Notes: generated by a model from the letters alone, not told the origin. A stretch of 64,000 nt of DNA from Chitinimonas viridis (GCF_030409555.1 NZ_JAUFPU010000018.1:312294-376293); one strand, 5' to 3'; positions 27,301 to 38,970 are shown, counted from the stretch's first letter. Made by a program: numbers and translations.

Positions 27301-27494
27301 GAAATTTGTGAACAGGCTCCAAGAAAAGACGGCTATTTAAAACAACGACGATCGCCAGCAAGGCCAGGCTTGGGGTAGAACCAATCAAGAGCGAGTCTAC
27401 GGGCTCAGGCTGCGCTGACTACCCGCACCAAGATTACCCAGGCGTCCGCTCAGTCCGTCTTCTACAACCAACCGTCTGAACTCAGCACAGGCGC

Positions 27495-28286
27495 TCAACG
27501 CCGCCAATCCTCCAAACCATACTTGGCCAATATGCGCGCCAGCTCACCCGATTGCCGCAGGGCCTGCACCCCACTGTCGAACATGGCGACCCACTGCTTG
27601 GCCTGGGGGTTGCCTGGCGGCACCGAGATATACACCTCACCACTATCAAGGCAGCCAGCCAGCCGAAACTCCGACTGCCGGGCCGACTGCTTGAGCCAGT
27701 CCCGGATCACATACTCATCCTCCAGCGTGGCCTCCACCTGACCACGGGCCACGGCCTCCATCTGGCGCGGAAAGTAATCGCTGCCGGTACCAAAAAAGAT
27801 ATACAGCCGGTTCAGCGGGTCGTTGACCGCCTTGTCCACCGGGTCGCCAAAGGTCTGGTCCTTGTTCACCGCCAGCCGCAAGCGTTTGAGGCTGCGTTCA
27901 CCCCGATACTGCCAGTTCGACACGCTGCGCGTTACAAAGCAGCTACGGCTATGGCCAAACGCCTGCTTGCCAAAAACAAAATCCGGCGTATCCGTCTTCA
28001 GCGTCCCCGCCAGCGCGGCCTGCTGGCCAGCGCGGGTAGTGATGATGGCCCGACGCCAGGGTTGTTCCACATACTCCACCGCAAAACCCTGCTTGGCAGC
28101 GATGGCATACAACATGTCGAACATAAAACCGCGCCGCTCGGGGTTGTTGTCGATCATGCAGTTGTAGGGGCACCAAACCGCCCCCGCCACCCGTAAGGTC
28201 GTTGGCTCTTCCGCCTTGGCGGCCAACGCCAGCGCCGCCAGCGCCATACTGGCCACGACGCGCACAAAAAAGCCCGGCACAAACAT
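27495..28286 (-). CDS. Periplasmic solute-binding protein (PBP2-like), solitary
   Basis: The protein has a signal peptide (ASMALAALALAAKA-EE) and typical small PBP2 features, including the WCPYNC segment near the mature N-terminus and a C-terminal SGELARILAKYG helix. Two cysteines in WCPYNC and others at SCFV and GCLD could form disulfides. The start is uncertain: the ATG used lies in the terminator hairpin of the upstream FliD-like gene, and no Shine-Dalgarno sequence is clear; GTG at 28265 or ATG at 28247 are alternatives. No transporter genes are adjacent. Confidence 0.78.
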   Translation of the reverse strand: MFVPGFFVRVVASMALAALALAAKAEEPTTLRVAGAVWCPYNCMIDNNPERRGFMFDMLYAIAAKQGFAVEYVEQPWRRAIITTRAGQQAALAGTLKTDTPDFVFGKQAFGHSRSCFVTRSVSNWQYRGERSLKRLRLAVNKDQTFGDPVDKAVNDPLNRLYIFFGTGSDYFPRQMEAVARGQVEATLEDEYVIRDWLKQSARQSEFRLAGCLDSGEVYISVPPGNPQAKQWVAMFDSGVQALRQSGELARILAKYGLEDWRR

Positions 28287-28294
28287 GCCGGGCT
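28265..28294 (-). terminator. Terminator behind the FliD-like gene, overlapping the next start
   Basis: The stem AGCCCGGCA/TGCCGGGCT (28271-28279 with 28286-28294), loop of 6 nt, is followed by TTTTTT on the minus strand. It lies 18 nt past the FliD-like stop and contains the candidate ATG of the downstream binding-protein gene. Confidence 0.85.
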
Positions 28295-28311
28295 GTATGG
28301 GTTGGCGCCAA

Positions 28312-29658
28312 TCACGCATAGATCGAGATACCCGAGAGCCCCAGCGCAGCGGCGCCCGCACCTATCTCGCGCCGCACCAGGTTATCCACCACATTGGATG
28401 ACAAGCCGCTCAAGCCAGGATTCGCCGTGGTAATACCCGTCTTGATGCTATCCAGCAGGCTCAGCTGCTGCGCCAGCAAACCATTGGCCGGATTGGTATT
28501 GGCCGCATCGGTATAACCCGCGCTGGTCCCCTTCAGGGCCGAAACCGCCTGCGCCAGCAAGGACAGCGTCCCGCTGGTATCGCTATTGAGCGCCGCCTGC
28601 AGCGTCGTGGTATTCAGCGCCAGGGGGCTGGTGGCATCGCCATTGCTCAGGCTGAACCCCAACTGGCTCAGGCTGGTCAGGCTGGACGGCGCATTGACAT
28701 AGGTAGCCGTGGCCTGGCTGCGCAAATCGGTCGCCAACTGGTTGGCCGTACCGGCATTGGTATTCACAGCCCCACCCGTACCGGTAGCCTGCTTGATGCT
28801 GCCTTGCAGGGCGTTGTAGGCACTGGTCAGATTCTGCGCCAGGGTCGTGGCATCCACGGTGGCCAGGGTAGTCGTTCCCACCGCCTTCAAGGTGGCATTG
28901 ATCCCGGTACCCACCGGCACATTATTGGTCGTGCTGGTCTGCACGCTACCGCCGTTGACCGTATAGCTGGCATTGGTCGCCGCCTGGGTCTGGGCAAAAT
29001 TCAGTATGTTGAAATTGGCGGTGTAGTTGACGAAAGGGTCCGAGGTATTGGTCTGCAGCTGAAAGCTGTTACCCGCGCCAATCTGGTTCCCGGTAATCTT
29101 CAGGCGGTAGCCATAGGCATCATTCTCGACCGCAGCAGTCACCCCCGCACCGCTCTGATTGATGGCCGTCGCCAGGCCGGCCAGCGAACCATCGGTCACC
29201 GTCACCGTCTTGGCCTCGCTGCTATCCGCCGTAAACGCCCCCACCCCATCCACCGTGCCGGTCTGAATGGTAAAGCTGCCCACGCTGACCACGCCCTCAG
29301 ACGATGACGCGAAGTAAGCGCTCGCCACGCTACGGCCCTTGGCCAGCTCAGTCACGTTCAGGCTATACGCTGCAGCGGCGGCAGACGCATCATAGCTGGC
29401 CGTAGCCACACTGCTGCTGGTGCTGTTGGCATCGCGGGTACCGCTGAAGCTACCTGCACCGGCCGCCAGGGTATCGTTGAAGCGGGAGGCGGCCGACAGC
29501 AACTGGCCATAGCCCGACAACTCCACCAGCTTGCTGGGGTCCGGCGCATAGACATCGCCCGAACTGGCCGTGCCGCCAGCACCAGCCGTTGGCAAAGCCT
29601 GCAAACCCGCTTGGCTCAGGCGATTGGAAAGTACGGCGTCAACCAATGAAAGTTGCAT
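28312..29658 (-). CDS. FliD-like (flagellar cap / hook-associated 2) protein, orphan
   Basis: The 448-residue protein is rich in Ala, Ser, Thr and Asn. Its middle region, with YSLNVTELAKGRSVASAYFA, resembles the N-terminal D0/D1 and flagellin hook IN regions of FliD. It contains few cysteines and few aromatic residues, as in flagellar axial proteins. No flagellar genes lie nearby. The ATG at 29658 has GGGAG 8 nt upstream; the first 15 residues of a longer frame look non-coding. The N-terminus differs from canonical FliD, so a divergent or secreted relative is possible. Confidence 0.72.
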   Translation of the reverse strand: MQLSLVDAVLSNRLSQAGLQALPTAGAGGTASSGDVYAPDPSKLVELSGYGQLLSAASRFNDTLAAGAGSFSGTRDANSTSSSVATASYDASAAAAAYSLNVTELAKGRSVASAYFASSSEGVVSVGSFTIQTGTVDGVGAFTADSSEAKTVTVTDGSLAGLATAINQSGAGVTAAVENDAYGYRLKITGNQIGAGNSFQLQTNTSDPFVNYTANFNILNFAQTQAATNASYTVNGGSVQTSTTNNVPVGTGINATLKAVGTTTLATVDATTLAQNLTSAYNALQGSIKQATGTGGAVNTNAGTANQLATDLRSQATATYVNAPSSLTSLSQLGFSLSNGDATSPLALNTTTLQAALNSDTSGTLSLLAQAVSALKGTSAGYTDAANTNPANGLLAQQLSLLDSIKTGITTANPGLSGLSSNVVDNLVRREIGAGAAALGLSGISIYA

Positions 29659-29897
29659 GGCTCCTGCTCCCAGAATATCCAGCAAGGTAATAATTTTAAG
29701 CAATTTTTCAGTATATTGCTGGGTAATTGATCACATCCCGCCCCAGCATCACGCCCTCAACCGGGCTACTCCCACTATAGTCCCCCAGCACGCTTTGTGT
29801 AGTGTCCCAGCCCCGCCAACAACAATCCGAAGCAGCTTACTGGACAAGCGGGCTTGCAGTTGCCAAGCTGCTAGAACACCTCTGCCCTCAACGAGCC

Positions 29898-30926
29898 ATG
29901 CGCCCTAACGCACTACGCCTCTGCCTGTGTCTCCTTCTGGCCAGCCTTACCGCCCAGGCCGGGGGCACCCTGCGTGTCCTGGCCTGGCCCGGCTACGCCG
30001 ATCCCGATCTGGTGCAAGCCTTCGAACGGCAACACGATGCCCGGGTCGAAGTCACCTTCGTCACCACCGACGACGACCTCTGGGAACGCGCCAGCGCCCA
30101 AGGCGGTGAATCCTTCGACGTACTGGCCGTCAACCTCGCCGAACTGCAGCGCCTGGTCAATCGCGGCCTGGTCGTGCCCATCAAGCCCGACGGCATCCCC
30201 AACACCCGCCACCAGCTCAAGCGTTTCCGCGATCCCGCCACCCTGCCCGCCCTGCAGCGCGACGGCAAGCTCTATGCCGTGCCCTACACCTACGCCGAAA
30301 TGGGCCTGATCTACAACCGCAAGCTGGTCAAGACCACCCCCACCTCCATGGCAGCGCTCTGGGAGCCCCGCTATCGCGGCCGCATCCTGCTCTACGAAGG
30401 CAGCAGCCACAACTTCAGCATGGCCGCCCTGTTGGCCGGCATCAGCAATCCCTTCCAGCTGTCCGACGCCAACTTCAACAAAACCGTCAAGCAACTGATC
30501 GCCCTGCGCGCAAACCGCCCGCTGCTATACAGCTCACCCGAAGACGTAGTGAAACTGTTCCGCACCAAGCCCGTCGCCCTGGCCTTCGGCAACTACGGCG
30601 GCCAGCAGATCAAGGCCCTGCGCGCCAGCGGCCAGGACGTCGGCTACATCATCCCCAGCGAAGGCGCACTGGCCTGGCTGGACTGCTGGGCTGTAATGAT
30701 GGGCGGCCGCGACAACCCGCTGGCCAGCGCCTGGATCAACTACACCCTCAACCGCGATGTCAGCCGCCAGCTCACCCTGCGCCACGGCCTCTCCAATACC
30801 ATCGAGCCCTCCACCGACAGCACCGAAGAAGACAAACTGGTCTGGCTGCAGCCGGTCGAAGACCCGGAGCGCCGAGCCCAATTCTGGCAACGCATCCTGT
30901 CAGGCTACCGCCGCGGCATGTTCTGA
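29898..30926 (+). CDS. PotD-like periplasmic binding protein, solitary
   Basis: The 342-residue protein has a signal peptide (RLCLCLLLASLTAQA) and the family 1 binding-protein layout seen in spermidine/putrescine or iron binders: TLRVLAWPGYADPDLVQAFE at the start of the mature protein and YAVPYTYAEMGLIYNRKLV in the middle. No potABC genes lie nearby. The intergenic stretch upstream may hold the promoter. Length and composition are normal. Confidence 0.85.
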   Translation: MRPNALRLCLCLLLASLTAQAGGTLRVLAWPGYADPDLVQAFERQHDARVEVTFVTTDDDLWERASAQGGESFDVLAVNLAELQRLVNRGLVVPIKPDGIPNTRHQLKRFRDPATLPALQRDGKLYAVPYTYAEMGLIYNRKLVKTTPTSMAALWEPRYRGRILLYEGSSHNFSMAALLAGISNPFQLSDANFNKTVKQLIALRANRPLLYSSPEDVVKLFRTKPVALAFGNYGGQQIKALRASGQDVGYIIPSEGALAWLDCWAVMMGGRDNPLASAWINYTLNRDVSRQLTLRHGLSNTIEPSTDSTEEDKLVWLQPVEDPERRAQFWQRILSGYRRGMF

Positions 30927-30997
30927 CCCCACCCGCATGGCCGGCGGCACCGCCCCCTGCGTTACAATGCCGCCTTCCCCCCTTCAGCGATCTCCCC

Positions 30998-32785
<1,788 letters not shown>

Positions 32786-32883
32786 TCCACACCCAGCCGG
32801 GCATCGGCACCCAGCGCACACACCCTAGGCCACACCTGCCGCATCCATTACACTCTCCCATCCATTCCAGCCCCGCTCCGGCA

Positions 32884-34026
32884 ATGACCCCAGACCCCCA
32901 CTCCGTAGGCATCGTCAGCGCACAATGCGCCGAATTCGATGAACCGCTCGTACTCCAGGGCGGCGCCGTCATTCCTCGCTATCAGCTGATGTACGAAACC
33001 TATGGCACGCTGAACGCCGAGCGCTCCAACGCCATCCTGATCTGCCACGCGCTGTCCGGCAGCCATCACGTAGCCGGCCGCTACCAGCCCGACGACAAAT
33101 ACCCCGGCTGGTGGGACACCATGATAGGCCCCGGCAAACCCATCGATACCAACCGCTTCTTCGTGGTGGGAGTCAACAACCTGGGCGGCTGCCACGGCTC
33201 CACCGGCCCCAGCAGCATCAACCCCGCCACCGGCCAGCCCTGGGGCTCCGCCTTCCCGGTAGTGGTGGTCAACGACTGGGTACATGCCCAGGCCCGCCTG
33301 GCCGACCGCCTCGGCATCGAACGCTGGGCCGCCGTCATCGGCGGCAGCCTGGGCGGCATGCAGGCACTGCGCTGGACCGTCACCTTCCCACACCGGGTAA
33401 GGCACTGCCTCAGCATCGCCTCCGCCCCCAAGCTCACCGCCCAGAACATCGCCTTCAACGACGTCGCCCGCAACGCCATCCTCACCGATCCCGAATTCCA
33501 CGGCGGCGACTACTACCAGCATGGCGTCTGGCCCAAGCGCGGCCTCAAGCTCGCCCGCATGCTGGGGCACATCACCTATCTGTCCGACGAAGGCCTGGGC
33601 GGAAAATTCGGCCGCCAACTGCTGGCCGAAGGCTACCAGTTCGGCTACGGCACCGAATTCGAGATCGAAAGCTACCTGCGCTACCAGGGCGACCGCTTTG
33701 CCGACGTATTCGACGCCAACTCCTACCTGCTGATGACCAAGGCGCTCGACTACTTCGACCCGGCCCGCCACTACGGCGGCAGCCTGCCCGCCGCCCTGGC
33801 CGCCTCACCCGCCAAATACCTGATCGTCGCCTTCACCACCGACTGGCGCTTCTCGCCCGAACGCTCCAAGGAGACGGTCAAAGCCCTGCTCGACGCCAAG
33901 AAACCCGTGGTCTACGCCGAAATCGAATCGGTCCACGGCCACGACGCCTTCCTGATGACAGATGAACCCTATATGCGCCTGATGGATGCCTACCTCAAAC
34001 GCGTCGCCGAAGAGGTGGGCGCATGA
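32884..34026 (+). CDS. metX: Homoserine O-acyltransferase (MetX)
   Basis: The 380-residue alpha/beta hydrolase has the MetX motifs [24 protein letters not shown] and the nucleophile elbow GGSLGGMQ with Ser155. The catalytic Asp and His are in TTDWRFSP and VHGHDAFL near the C-terminus. It acylates homoserine with acetyl- or succinyl-CoA in methionine synthesis; which donor is used cannot be read without the acyl-specificity residues aligned. The gene overlaps metW by 4 nt, the usual metXW pair. Confidence 0.95.
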   Translation: MTPDPHSVGIVSAQCAEFDEPLVLQGGAVIPRYQLMYETYGTLNAERSNAILICHALSGSHHVAGRYQPDDKYPGWWDTMIGPGKPIDTNRFFVVGVNNLGGCHGSTGPSSINPATGQPWGSAFPVVVVNDWVHAQARLADRLGIERWAAVIGGSLGGMQALRWTVTFPHRVRHCLSIASAPKLTAQNIAFNDVARNAILTDPEFHGGDYYQHGVWPKRGLKLARMLGHITYLSDEGLGGKFGRQLLAEGYQFGYGTEFEIESYLRYQGDRFADVFDANSYLLMTKALDYFDPARHYGGSLPAALAASPAKYLIVAFTTDWRFSPERSKETVKALLDAKKPVVYAEIESVHGHDAFLMTDEPYMRLMDAYLKRVAEEVGA

Positions 34027-34610
34027 GCGAACTACGTCCCGACCTGGCCCGCATCGCCGGCTGGATCGCCCCCGAAAGCCGCGTACTCGACCTCGGTTGC
34101 GGCGATGGCGAACTGCTGGCCCACCTGCGCGACCACAAGCAGGTCAGCGGCTACGGCATAGAAATCGACATGGACAGCGTCATCGGCGCCGTCGGCCGAG
34201 GTGTCAACGTCATCCAGCGCGACCTCGAATCCGGCCTCGCCGGCTTCGAAGCCAGCAGCTTCGACTACGTCGTGCTATCGCTGACCATCCAGTCCATGCG
34301 CCATGTCGAAGCCATCATCGACGAAATGCTGCGGGTAGGCCGCACCGGCATCGTCACCTTCCCCAACTTCGGCTACTGGGAAAACCGCTGGCAACTGGCC
34401 CTGGGCCGTATGCCCGTGTCCGAGACCATACCCTACCAGTGGTACAACACCCCCAACATCCACCTTTGCACGCTGAATGACTTCGACGCCCTGCTGGTCT
34501 CGCATGGCGCCCGCATCACCAGCCAGATCGTCATGCACCAAGGCCGCCGCATCACCTTCCTGCCCAACCTGCTGGGCAGCCTCGCCCTGGTCCGCTTCGA
34601 AAAGGATTGA
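34023..34610 (+). CDS. metW: MetW, MetX-associated methyltransferase-like protein
   Basis: The 195-residue protein has an S-adenosylmethionine fold with motif [13 protein letters not shown] and the conserved C-terminal block [17 protein letters not shown] specific to MetW. MetW partners with MetX to activate the acyltransferase. It overlaps metX by 4 nt and a glutathione transferase gene starts 3 nt after its stop. Confidence 0.94.
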   Translation: MSELRPDLARIAGWIAPESRVLDLGCGDGELLAHLRDHKQVSGYGIEIDMDSVIGAVGRGVNVIQRDLESGLAGFEASSFDYVVLSLTIQSMRHVEAIIDEMLRVGRTGIVTFPNFGYWENRWQLALGRMPVSETIPYQWYNTPNIHLCTLNDFDALLVSHGARITSQIVMHQGRRITFLPNLLGSLALVRFEKD

Positions 34611-34612
34611 GC

Positions 34613-35236
34613 ATGTACACCCTCTATGGTTGCAAAGGCTGCGGCTCCGCCGCCATTGAAGCCGCCCTCACCCTGGTCGGCGCCCCCTACCAGTACATCG
34701 AGGCCGAACCATGGAGCGGCGGCCCCGCCGTCGACGAGCTGCGCCGGCTCAACCCGCTGGCCCAGGTGCCCACCCTGCTCACCCCGGATGGCACCGTCCT
34801 CACCGAGAGCGTCGCCATCCTGATCTGGCTGTCAGAGCAATATCCCGCCAGCCACCTGCTGCCCACCGATGCCACCGCCAGGGCCACTGTACTGCGCTGG
34901 CTGGTCTACCTCACCGCCAACGCCTACGCCGCCATCGGCATCGGCGACTTCCCCGAACGCTGGATTGCCGGCGAAGCCGAACAAGGCTCCCTTAAAGCCT
35001 TCGCCCGCGCCCGCCTGGAAGACTACTGGCGCACGCTAGAACGCCAACTGGGCGACACCCCCTTCCTGTTCACCCAGCAGCTCACCGTCCTCGATCTCCT
35101 GGCCGCCACCATGAGCCACTGGCGCCCCGGTCGCGACTGGTTCCAGCAGGAATGCCCCAAACTCACGGCAGCGCTGCAAAGCACTCTCAGCCACACCGCG
35201 CTCGCCCCCATCTGGATACGCAATTTCACCGCATGA
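34613..35236 (+). CDS. Glutathione S-transferase family protein
   Basis: The 207-residue protein has a thioredoxin-fold N-terminus (YTLYGCKGCGSAAIEAAL) and the GST pattern AQVPTLLTPDGTVLTES with the cis-Pro and the ES pair that binds glutathione. The CxxC is unusual for GSTs and resembles a reductase-type active site. It starts 3 nt after metW and overlaps the next gene by 4 nt, so it belongs to the metXW operon. The substrate is unknown. Confidence 0.9.
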   Translation: MYTLYGCKGCGSAAIEAALTLVGAPYQYIEAEPWSGGPAVDELRRLNPLAQVPTLLTPDGTVLTESVAILIWLSEQYPASHLLPTDATARATVLRWLVYLTANAYAAIGIGDFPERWIAGEAEQGSLKAFARARLEDYWRTLERQLGDTPFLFTQQLTVLDLLAATMSHWRPGRDWFQQECPKLTAALQSTLSHTALAPIWIRNFTA

Positions 35237-35844
35237 ATGATTTTGAAGCACAACTGCCCGCGCTGATCGACGCGCTGGCCCATACCGGCTGGGTGGTCTA
35301 CGACGACTTCCTCAGCCAGGATCAAGCCACCGCCTTGCGGGTCGAAGGCCAACGCCGCCAACAGCAGGGCGAATTCCACCGCGCCGCCGTAGGCCGCGCC
35401 GATGCCCGCTCCCAGCGCGACGAAATCCGTGGCGACGACGTCCGCTGGCTGGACCCCCAGCAGCCCTCCGACCCCGAACACGCTTACTGGCAGCGCATCA
35501 ACGCCCTGCAAGGCGGCCTCAACCGTGAACTGTTCCTGGGCATACGCGAAGGTGAATTCCACTACGCCCACTACCCCGTAGGCAGCTTCTACAAGCGCCA
35601 CCTCGACCGCTTCCGCGACAACGATGCCCGCGTGGTATCGGTGGTCTGCTACCTCAACAGCGACTGGCAGACCCACGACGGCGGCCAGCTCAGGCTATGG
35701 CACGACCCCGACCAGGCCGACCACTACATCGACATCGCCCCCCAGGCAGGCCGACTGGTCCTGTTCCTGTCTGAGCGCTACTGGCACGAAGTCCTGCCCG
35801 CACAACAACCGCGCTGGTCCATCACCGGCTGGATGAGGCGCTGA
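35233..35844 (+). CDS. 2-oxoglutarate/Fe(II) oxygenase (PKHD/SM-20 type)
   Basis: The 203-residue protein has the prolyl-4-hydroxylase-like core: metal triad H-x-D in YKRHLDRF, distal His in YWHEVLP, and Arg in RWSITGWMR for 2-oxoglutarate. The region GSFYKRHLD fits the PKHD family, whose members hydroxylate protein residues. It overlaps the GST gene by 4 nt and ends 1 nt before the wzt-like gene, so these genes look co-translated. The target is unknown. Confidence 0.88.
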   Translation: MNDFEAQLPALIDALAHTGWVVYDDFLSQDQATALRVEGQRRQQQGEFHRAAVGRADARSQRDEIRGDDVRWLDPQQPSDPEHAYWQRINALQGGLNRELFLGIREGEFHYAHYPVGSFYKRHLDRFRDNDARVVSVVCYLNSDWQTHDGGQLRLWHDPDQADHYIDIAPQAGRLVLFLSERYWHEVLPAQQPRWSITGWMRR

Positions 35845-35845
35845 C

Positions 35846-37108
35846 ATGGCCCACCCCATGCAAGCCCCCGCCATCACACTCAGCCAGGTCAGCAAGCACT
35901 ACGACCTCCACGCCAACCCCGCAGACCGCCTGCGCAAACTGCTGCTGGGTCGCTTCTACCGCAGCGCCCCACCCTTTGTCGCGCTCGACAACATCAACCT
36001 CGACATCGCCCAAGGCGACGTCATCGGCCTGGTCGGACGCAATGGCGCCGGCAAATCCACCCTGCTGCAACTGGTGTCCGGCACCGTCACCCCCTCCACC
36101 GGCAGCTGCGTGGTGCGTGGCCGCGTCGCCGCCCTGCTGGAGCTGGGTGCCGGCTTCAACCCCGACTTCAGCGGCCGCGAAAACGTCCTGCTCAACGCCG
36201 CCATCCTCGGCCTGTCGCAAGAAGAAACCCTGGCCCGCTTCGACGAGATCGTCGCCTTCTCCGGCATAGGCGACTTCATCGACCGCCCGGTCAAGACCTA
36301 CTCCAGCGGCATGTACGTCCGGCTCGCCTTCTCTGTCGCCATCCACGTCGACCCCCAGATACTGATCATCGACGAAGCCCTGTCGGTCGGCGACGGCATG
36401 TTCGCCCGCAAGTCCTTCGAGCGCATCATGCAGCTCAAGGCCGCCGGTACCACCATCCTGTTCTGCTCCCACTCCATGTACCAGGTCGAAGCCCTCTGCA
36501 ACAAGGTCGTCTGGCTGGAGAAAGGCAAGGTCATGGCCGCTGGCGACCCCGCCAGCGTCGTCACCGCCTATACCGGCTTCCTGCGCAGCCAGGAGGCCGC
36601 CGAACAGAACGACACCCCGTTCCAACCCACCCAGGCCACCGAACCCACCGCCTCCGTCCGCGACAACACCGACACCCCCTGCCGCATCCTCGACGTCAAA
36701 GCCATCGCCCACGACGGCGAAGCCGTATCCGAGATCGAAGCCACCACCGGCGTCACCGACCTCACCCTGCGCATCCGCTTCGAATGCGCCCCCGGCCTAC
36801 CCACCCCCTCCGTCGCCATCGGCATACTTACCGAAGACCGCCGCATCGTCTGCTCCAGCGGCACCCACAACGACAACATCAACCTCAGGCTCAACCCCCA
36901 AGGCCAGGGCGAAGTACAACTCACCTACCCCACCCTGCCCCTGCTCAAGGGCCACTACCTGGTCGATGTCTGGCTGCTTGATGAGAACGCCATCCAACCC
37001 TACGATACGGTAGAAGCCGCCGTCAGCCTCCGGGTTTATCAAAAAGGCCTGGAAATCGGCGTCGTCAGCCTGCCCCACAGCTGGCAGGTTGGCGAAAACA
37101 CCCGATGA
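35846..37108 (+). CDS. wzt: Polysaccharide ABC exporter ATPase, Wzt-like
   Basis: The 420-residue protein has an N-terminal ATPase with Walker A GRNGAGKST, signature YSSGMYVRLAF, Walker B ILIIDEALSVGD and switch His in FCSHSM, then a C-terminal beta-sandwich of about 140 residues of the Wzt carbohydrate-binding type (VWLLDENAIQPYD). By family knowledge it should pair with an ABC-2 permease such as Wzm, but none is adjacent. It begins 1 nt after the oxygenase gene. The likely permease is encoded at 52497, inside the type II secretion operon. Confidence 0.9.
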   Translation: MAHPMQAPAITLSQVSKHYDLHANPADRLRKLLLGRFYRSAPPFVALDNINLDIAQGDVIGLVGRNGAGKSTLLQLVSGTVTPSTGSCVVRGRVAALLELGAGFNPDFSGRENVLLNAAILGLSQEETLARFDEIVAFSGIGDFIDRPVKTYSSGMYVRLAFSVAIHVDPQILIIDEALSVGDGMFARKSFERIMQLKAAGTTILFCSHSMYQVEALCNKVVWLEKGKVMAAGDPASVVTAYTGFLRSQEAAEQNDTPFQPTQATEPTASVRDNTDTPCRILDVKAIAHDGEAVSEIEATTGVTDLTLRIRFECAPGLPTPSVAIGILTEDRRIVCSSGTHNDNINLRLNPQGQGEVQLTYPTLPLLKGHYLVDVWLLDENAIQPYDTVEAAVSLRVYQKGLEIGVVSLPHSWQVGENTR

Positions 37109-37205
37109 ACCGCCCCTATATTGCCGCCGCCACGCCCACCGGGACACCCGCCAGGGCCTGTCCGCATCCCCTACACTGAACCGGCCCAGACGCCGCCATC
37201 CCACC

Positions 37206-37997
37206 ATGCAAACCCTCACCCCACTGACCCTCGAAGCCCGCCAGTTCCCGTTCCCGCTCAATGTCTATGCCGAACTCCTGCAACTGCAGACCGGCCATAT
37301 CGACTCACTGCACTACGGCCTGTTCGAAACCGCCGACGAACCCGTCACCGCCGCCCAGGCACGCTCCACCGCCTGGCTGTTCCAGCAACTCCCCCCCGCC
37401 CCCCTCAGGCTGCTCGAAGTCGGCATCGGCCTCAGCACCACCCTGGGCAAGCTGGTCCACGCCGGCTACCAGGTCACCGGCCTCACGCCCGATCCCGCCC
37501 AGGTACGCATCGCAGCCGAGCGCTGCCCCGGCACCCAGGTCGTGCACTCCACCTTCGAGCAATACCAGACCGACGAACAGTACGACCTCATCCTGTTCCA
37601 GGAATCCAGCCAATACATCCCCACCGCCGAGCTCTGGCAACAGATAGACCGCCTGCTCGCCCCCCAGGGCCGGGTCCTGGTGCTCGATGAGTTCGCCCGC
37701 GATACCCACATCGCCGGCCTGCACGCCCTCACCACCTTCCTCGACACCGCAGCAGCGCACGGCTACAGCCTAATCAAGAACCACGATCACTCCACCGCCG
37801 CCGCCCACACCGTCAGCTACCTGCAACGCACCGTCGCCCAGCTGCGCCCTCAGCTCCTGGCCACCCTGCCCATCGACGACGCCATGCTCGATCACCTGCA
37901 GACCGCCAACCAGCGCTACCAGCGCCACTACGCCCAGGGCGAATACCAGTACCGCTACCTGGAATTCATCCGCCCCAGCCCGGCCCAAGCCGCCTGA
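37206..37997 (+). CDS. SAM-dependent methyltransferase
   Basis: The 263-residue protein has a class I methyltransferase core: motif I RLLEVGIGLSTTLGKL with the acidic position replaced by a Thr-rich loop, then an FQESSQYIP segment and a GRVLVLDEF strand. The gene follows wzt after 98 nt and precedes the GNAT gene by 7 nt. A glycan-modifying role fits the neighbourhood (wzt, glycosyltransferases) but nothing in the sequence fixes the substrate. Confidence 0.82.
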   Translation: MQTLTPLTLEARQFPFPLNVYAELLQLQTGHIDSLHYGLFETADEPVTAAQARSTAWLFQQLPPAPLRLLEVGIGLSTTLGKLVHAGYQVTGLTPDPAQVRIAAERCPGTQVVHSTFEQYQTDEQYDLILFQESSQYIPTAELWQQIDRLLAPQGRVLVLDEFARDTHIAGLHALTTFLDTAAAHGYSLIKNHDHSTAAAHTVSYLQRTVAQLRPQLLATLPIDDAMLDHLQTANQRYQRHYAQGEYQYRYLEFIRPSPAQAA

Positions 37998-38004
37998 CCC
38001 CGCC

Positions 38005-38970
38005 ATGACCGACGCCGCCACCCTGCGCCTCCTCACCGAAGCCGACGCAAGCGCCATGAACGACCTGTTCAGCGTCGCCTTCGGCAGCGCCATGCCCCCC
38101 GACCTCTGGCACTGGAAGTATGGCGAAGGACGTGGCCTAGCCATGGGCCTATGGCAGGCCGACGGCCACCTGACCGCCCACTACGGCGCCATGCCGCGCC
38201 CCGTGCTAGACGCCGGCAAACCCTGCCTGGCCGTACAGATAGGCGACGTCATGGTCAGACAGCAGGATCGCAGCTCGCTCAGCCGCAAAGGCCCCTTCTT
38301 CGAAGTCGCCTCCACCTTCCTCGACCGCTACATCGGCCACGGCCGCCCCTATCTGCACGGCTTCGGCTTCCCCAACCGCCGCGCCATGCAGGTCGCCCAA
38401 CGGCTGGGCCTGTACCAGCCCACCGGCGAAGTCATCGAACTGCACTGGCTCACCGCCCAGGTCGCCCCCCTCCCCTGGTCGCAGCAAGCCGAGCGCCTGC
38501 AACAGCTGCAAGCGCACAGCCGCGAGCTGGCCCAACTCTGGCAGGCCATGCACACCGCCCTGCCACACGACATCCTGGGCCTGCGCGACGCCGCCCGCCT
38601 GCAGCAGCGCTATCTCAACCACCCCACAGTGGACTACCAACTCTGGCTGCTGCGCCATCGCCTCAGCCGCCAGCCCATCGGCCTGGTCGTACTACGGCGC
38701 CACGCCAGCAGCATGGAACTGCTCGACCTGGTCGCCGCCCCCCAGGACTGGGACGCCTGTGCCCAAGCCGCCGCCCAGATCGCCCGCCAGCAGGACACCC
38801 CCCTGCTCACCATGTGGCTCAGCCAGGCACATGCCCGCCACTTCCACAGCCGCCCCAAGCAGATCGACATCGACGTCCTCATCCCCTGCAACGCCTGGTC
38901 CCCCGGTCCCAGCCCCGATGCCGTTGCCAACCGCTGGCTGCTCACCGCCGGCGATACCGACTTCCGGTGA
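38005..38970 (+). CDS. GNAT-family acetyltransferase-like protein (321 aa)
   Basis: The 321-residue protein has an N-terminal N-acetyltransferase-like segment (RLLTEADASAMNDLFSVAFG) and a second half with LVVLRRHASSMELLDLVAAP. The acetyl-CoA P-loop (Q/R-x-x-G-x-G/A) is not clearly intact, so it may be a two-lobed or inactive GNAT. The start lies 7 nt after the methyltransferase stop. It probably acetylates or otherwise modifies a glycan or a peptide. The repeat element begins at its stop codon. Confidence 0.7.
   Translation: MTDAATLRLLTEADASAMNDLFSVAFGSAMPPDLWHWKYGEGRGLAMGLWQADGHLTAHYGAMPRPVLDAGKPCLAVQIGDVMVRQQDRSSLSRKGPFFEVASTFLDRYIGHGRPYLHGFGFPNRRAMQVAQRLGLYQPTGEVIELHWLTAQVAPLPWSQQAERLQQLQAHSRELAQLWQAMHTALPHDILGLRDAARLQQRYLNHPTVDYQLWLLRHRLSRQPIGLVVLRRHASSMELLDLVAAPQDWDACAQAAAQIARQQDTPLLTMWLSQAHARHFHSRPKQIDIDVLIPCNAWSPGPSPDAVANRWLLTAGDTDFR

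Noticed and set aside
32786..32883. Possible SAM riboswitch upstream of metX
   Set aside because: The gap is only 98 nt and I see no conserved riboswitch core.
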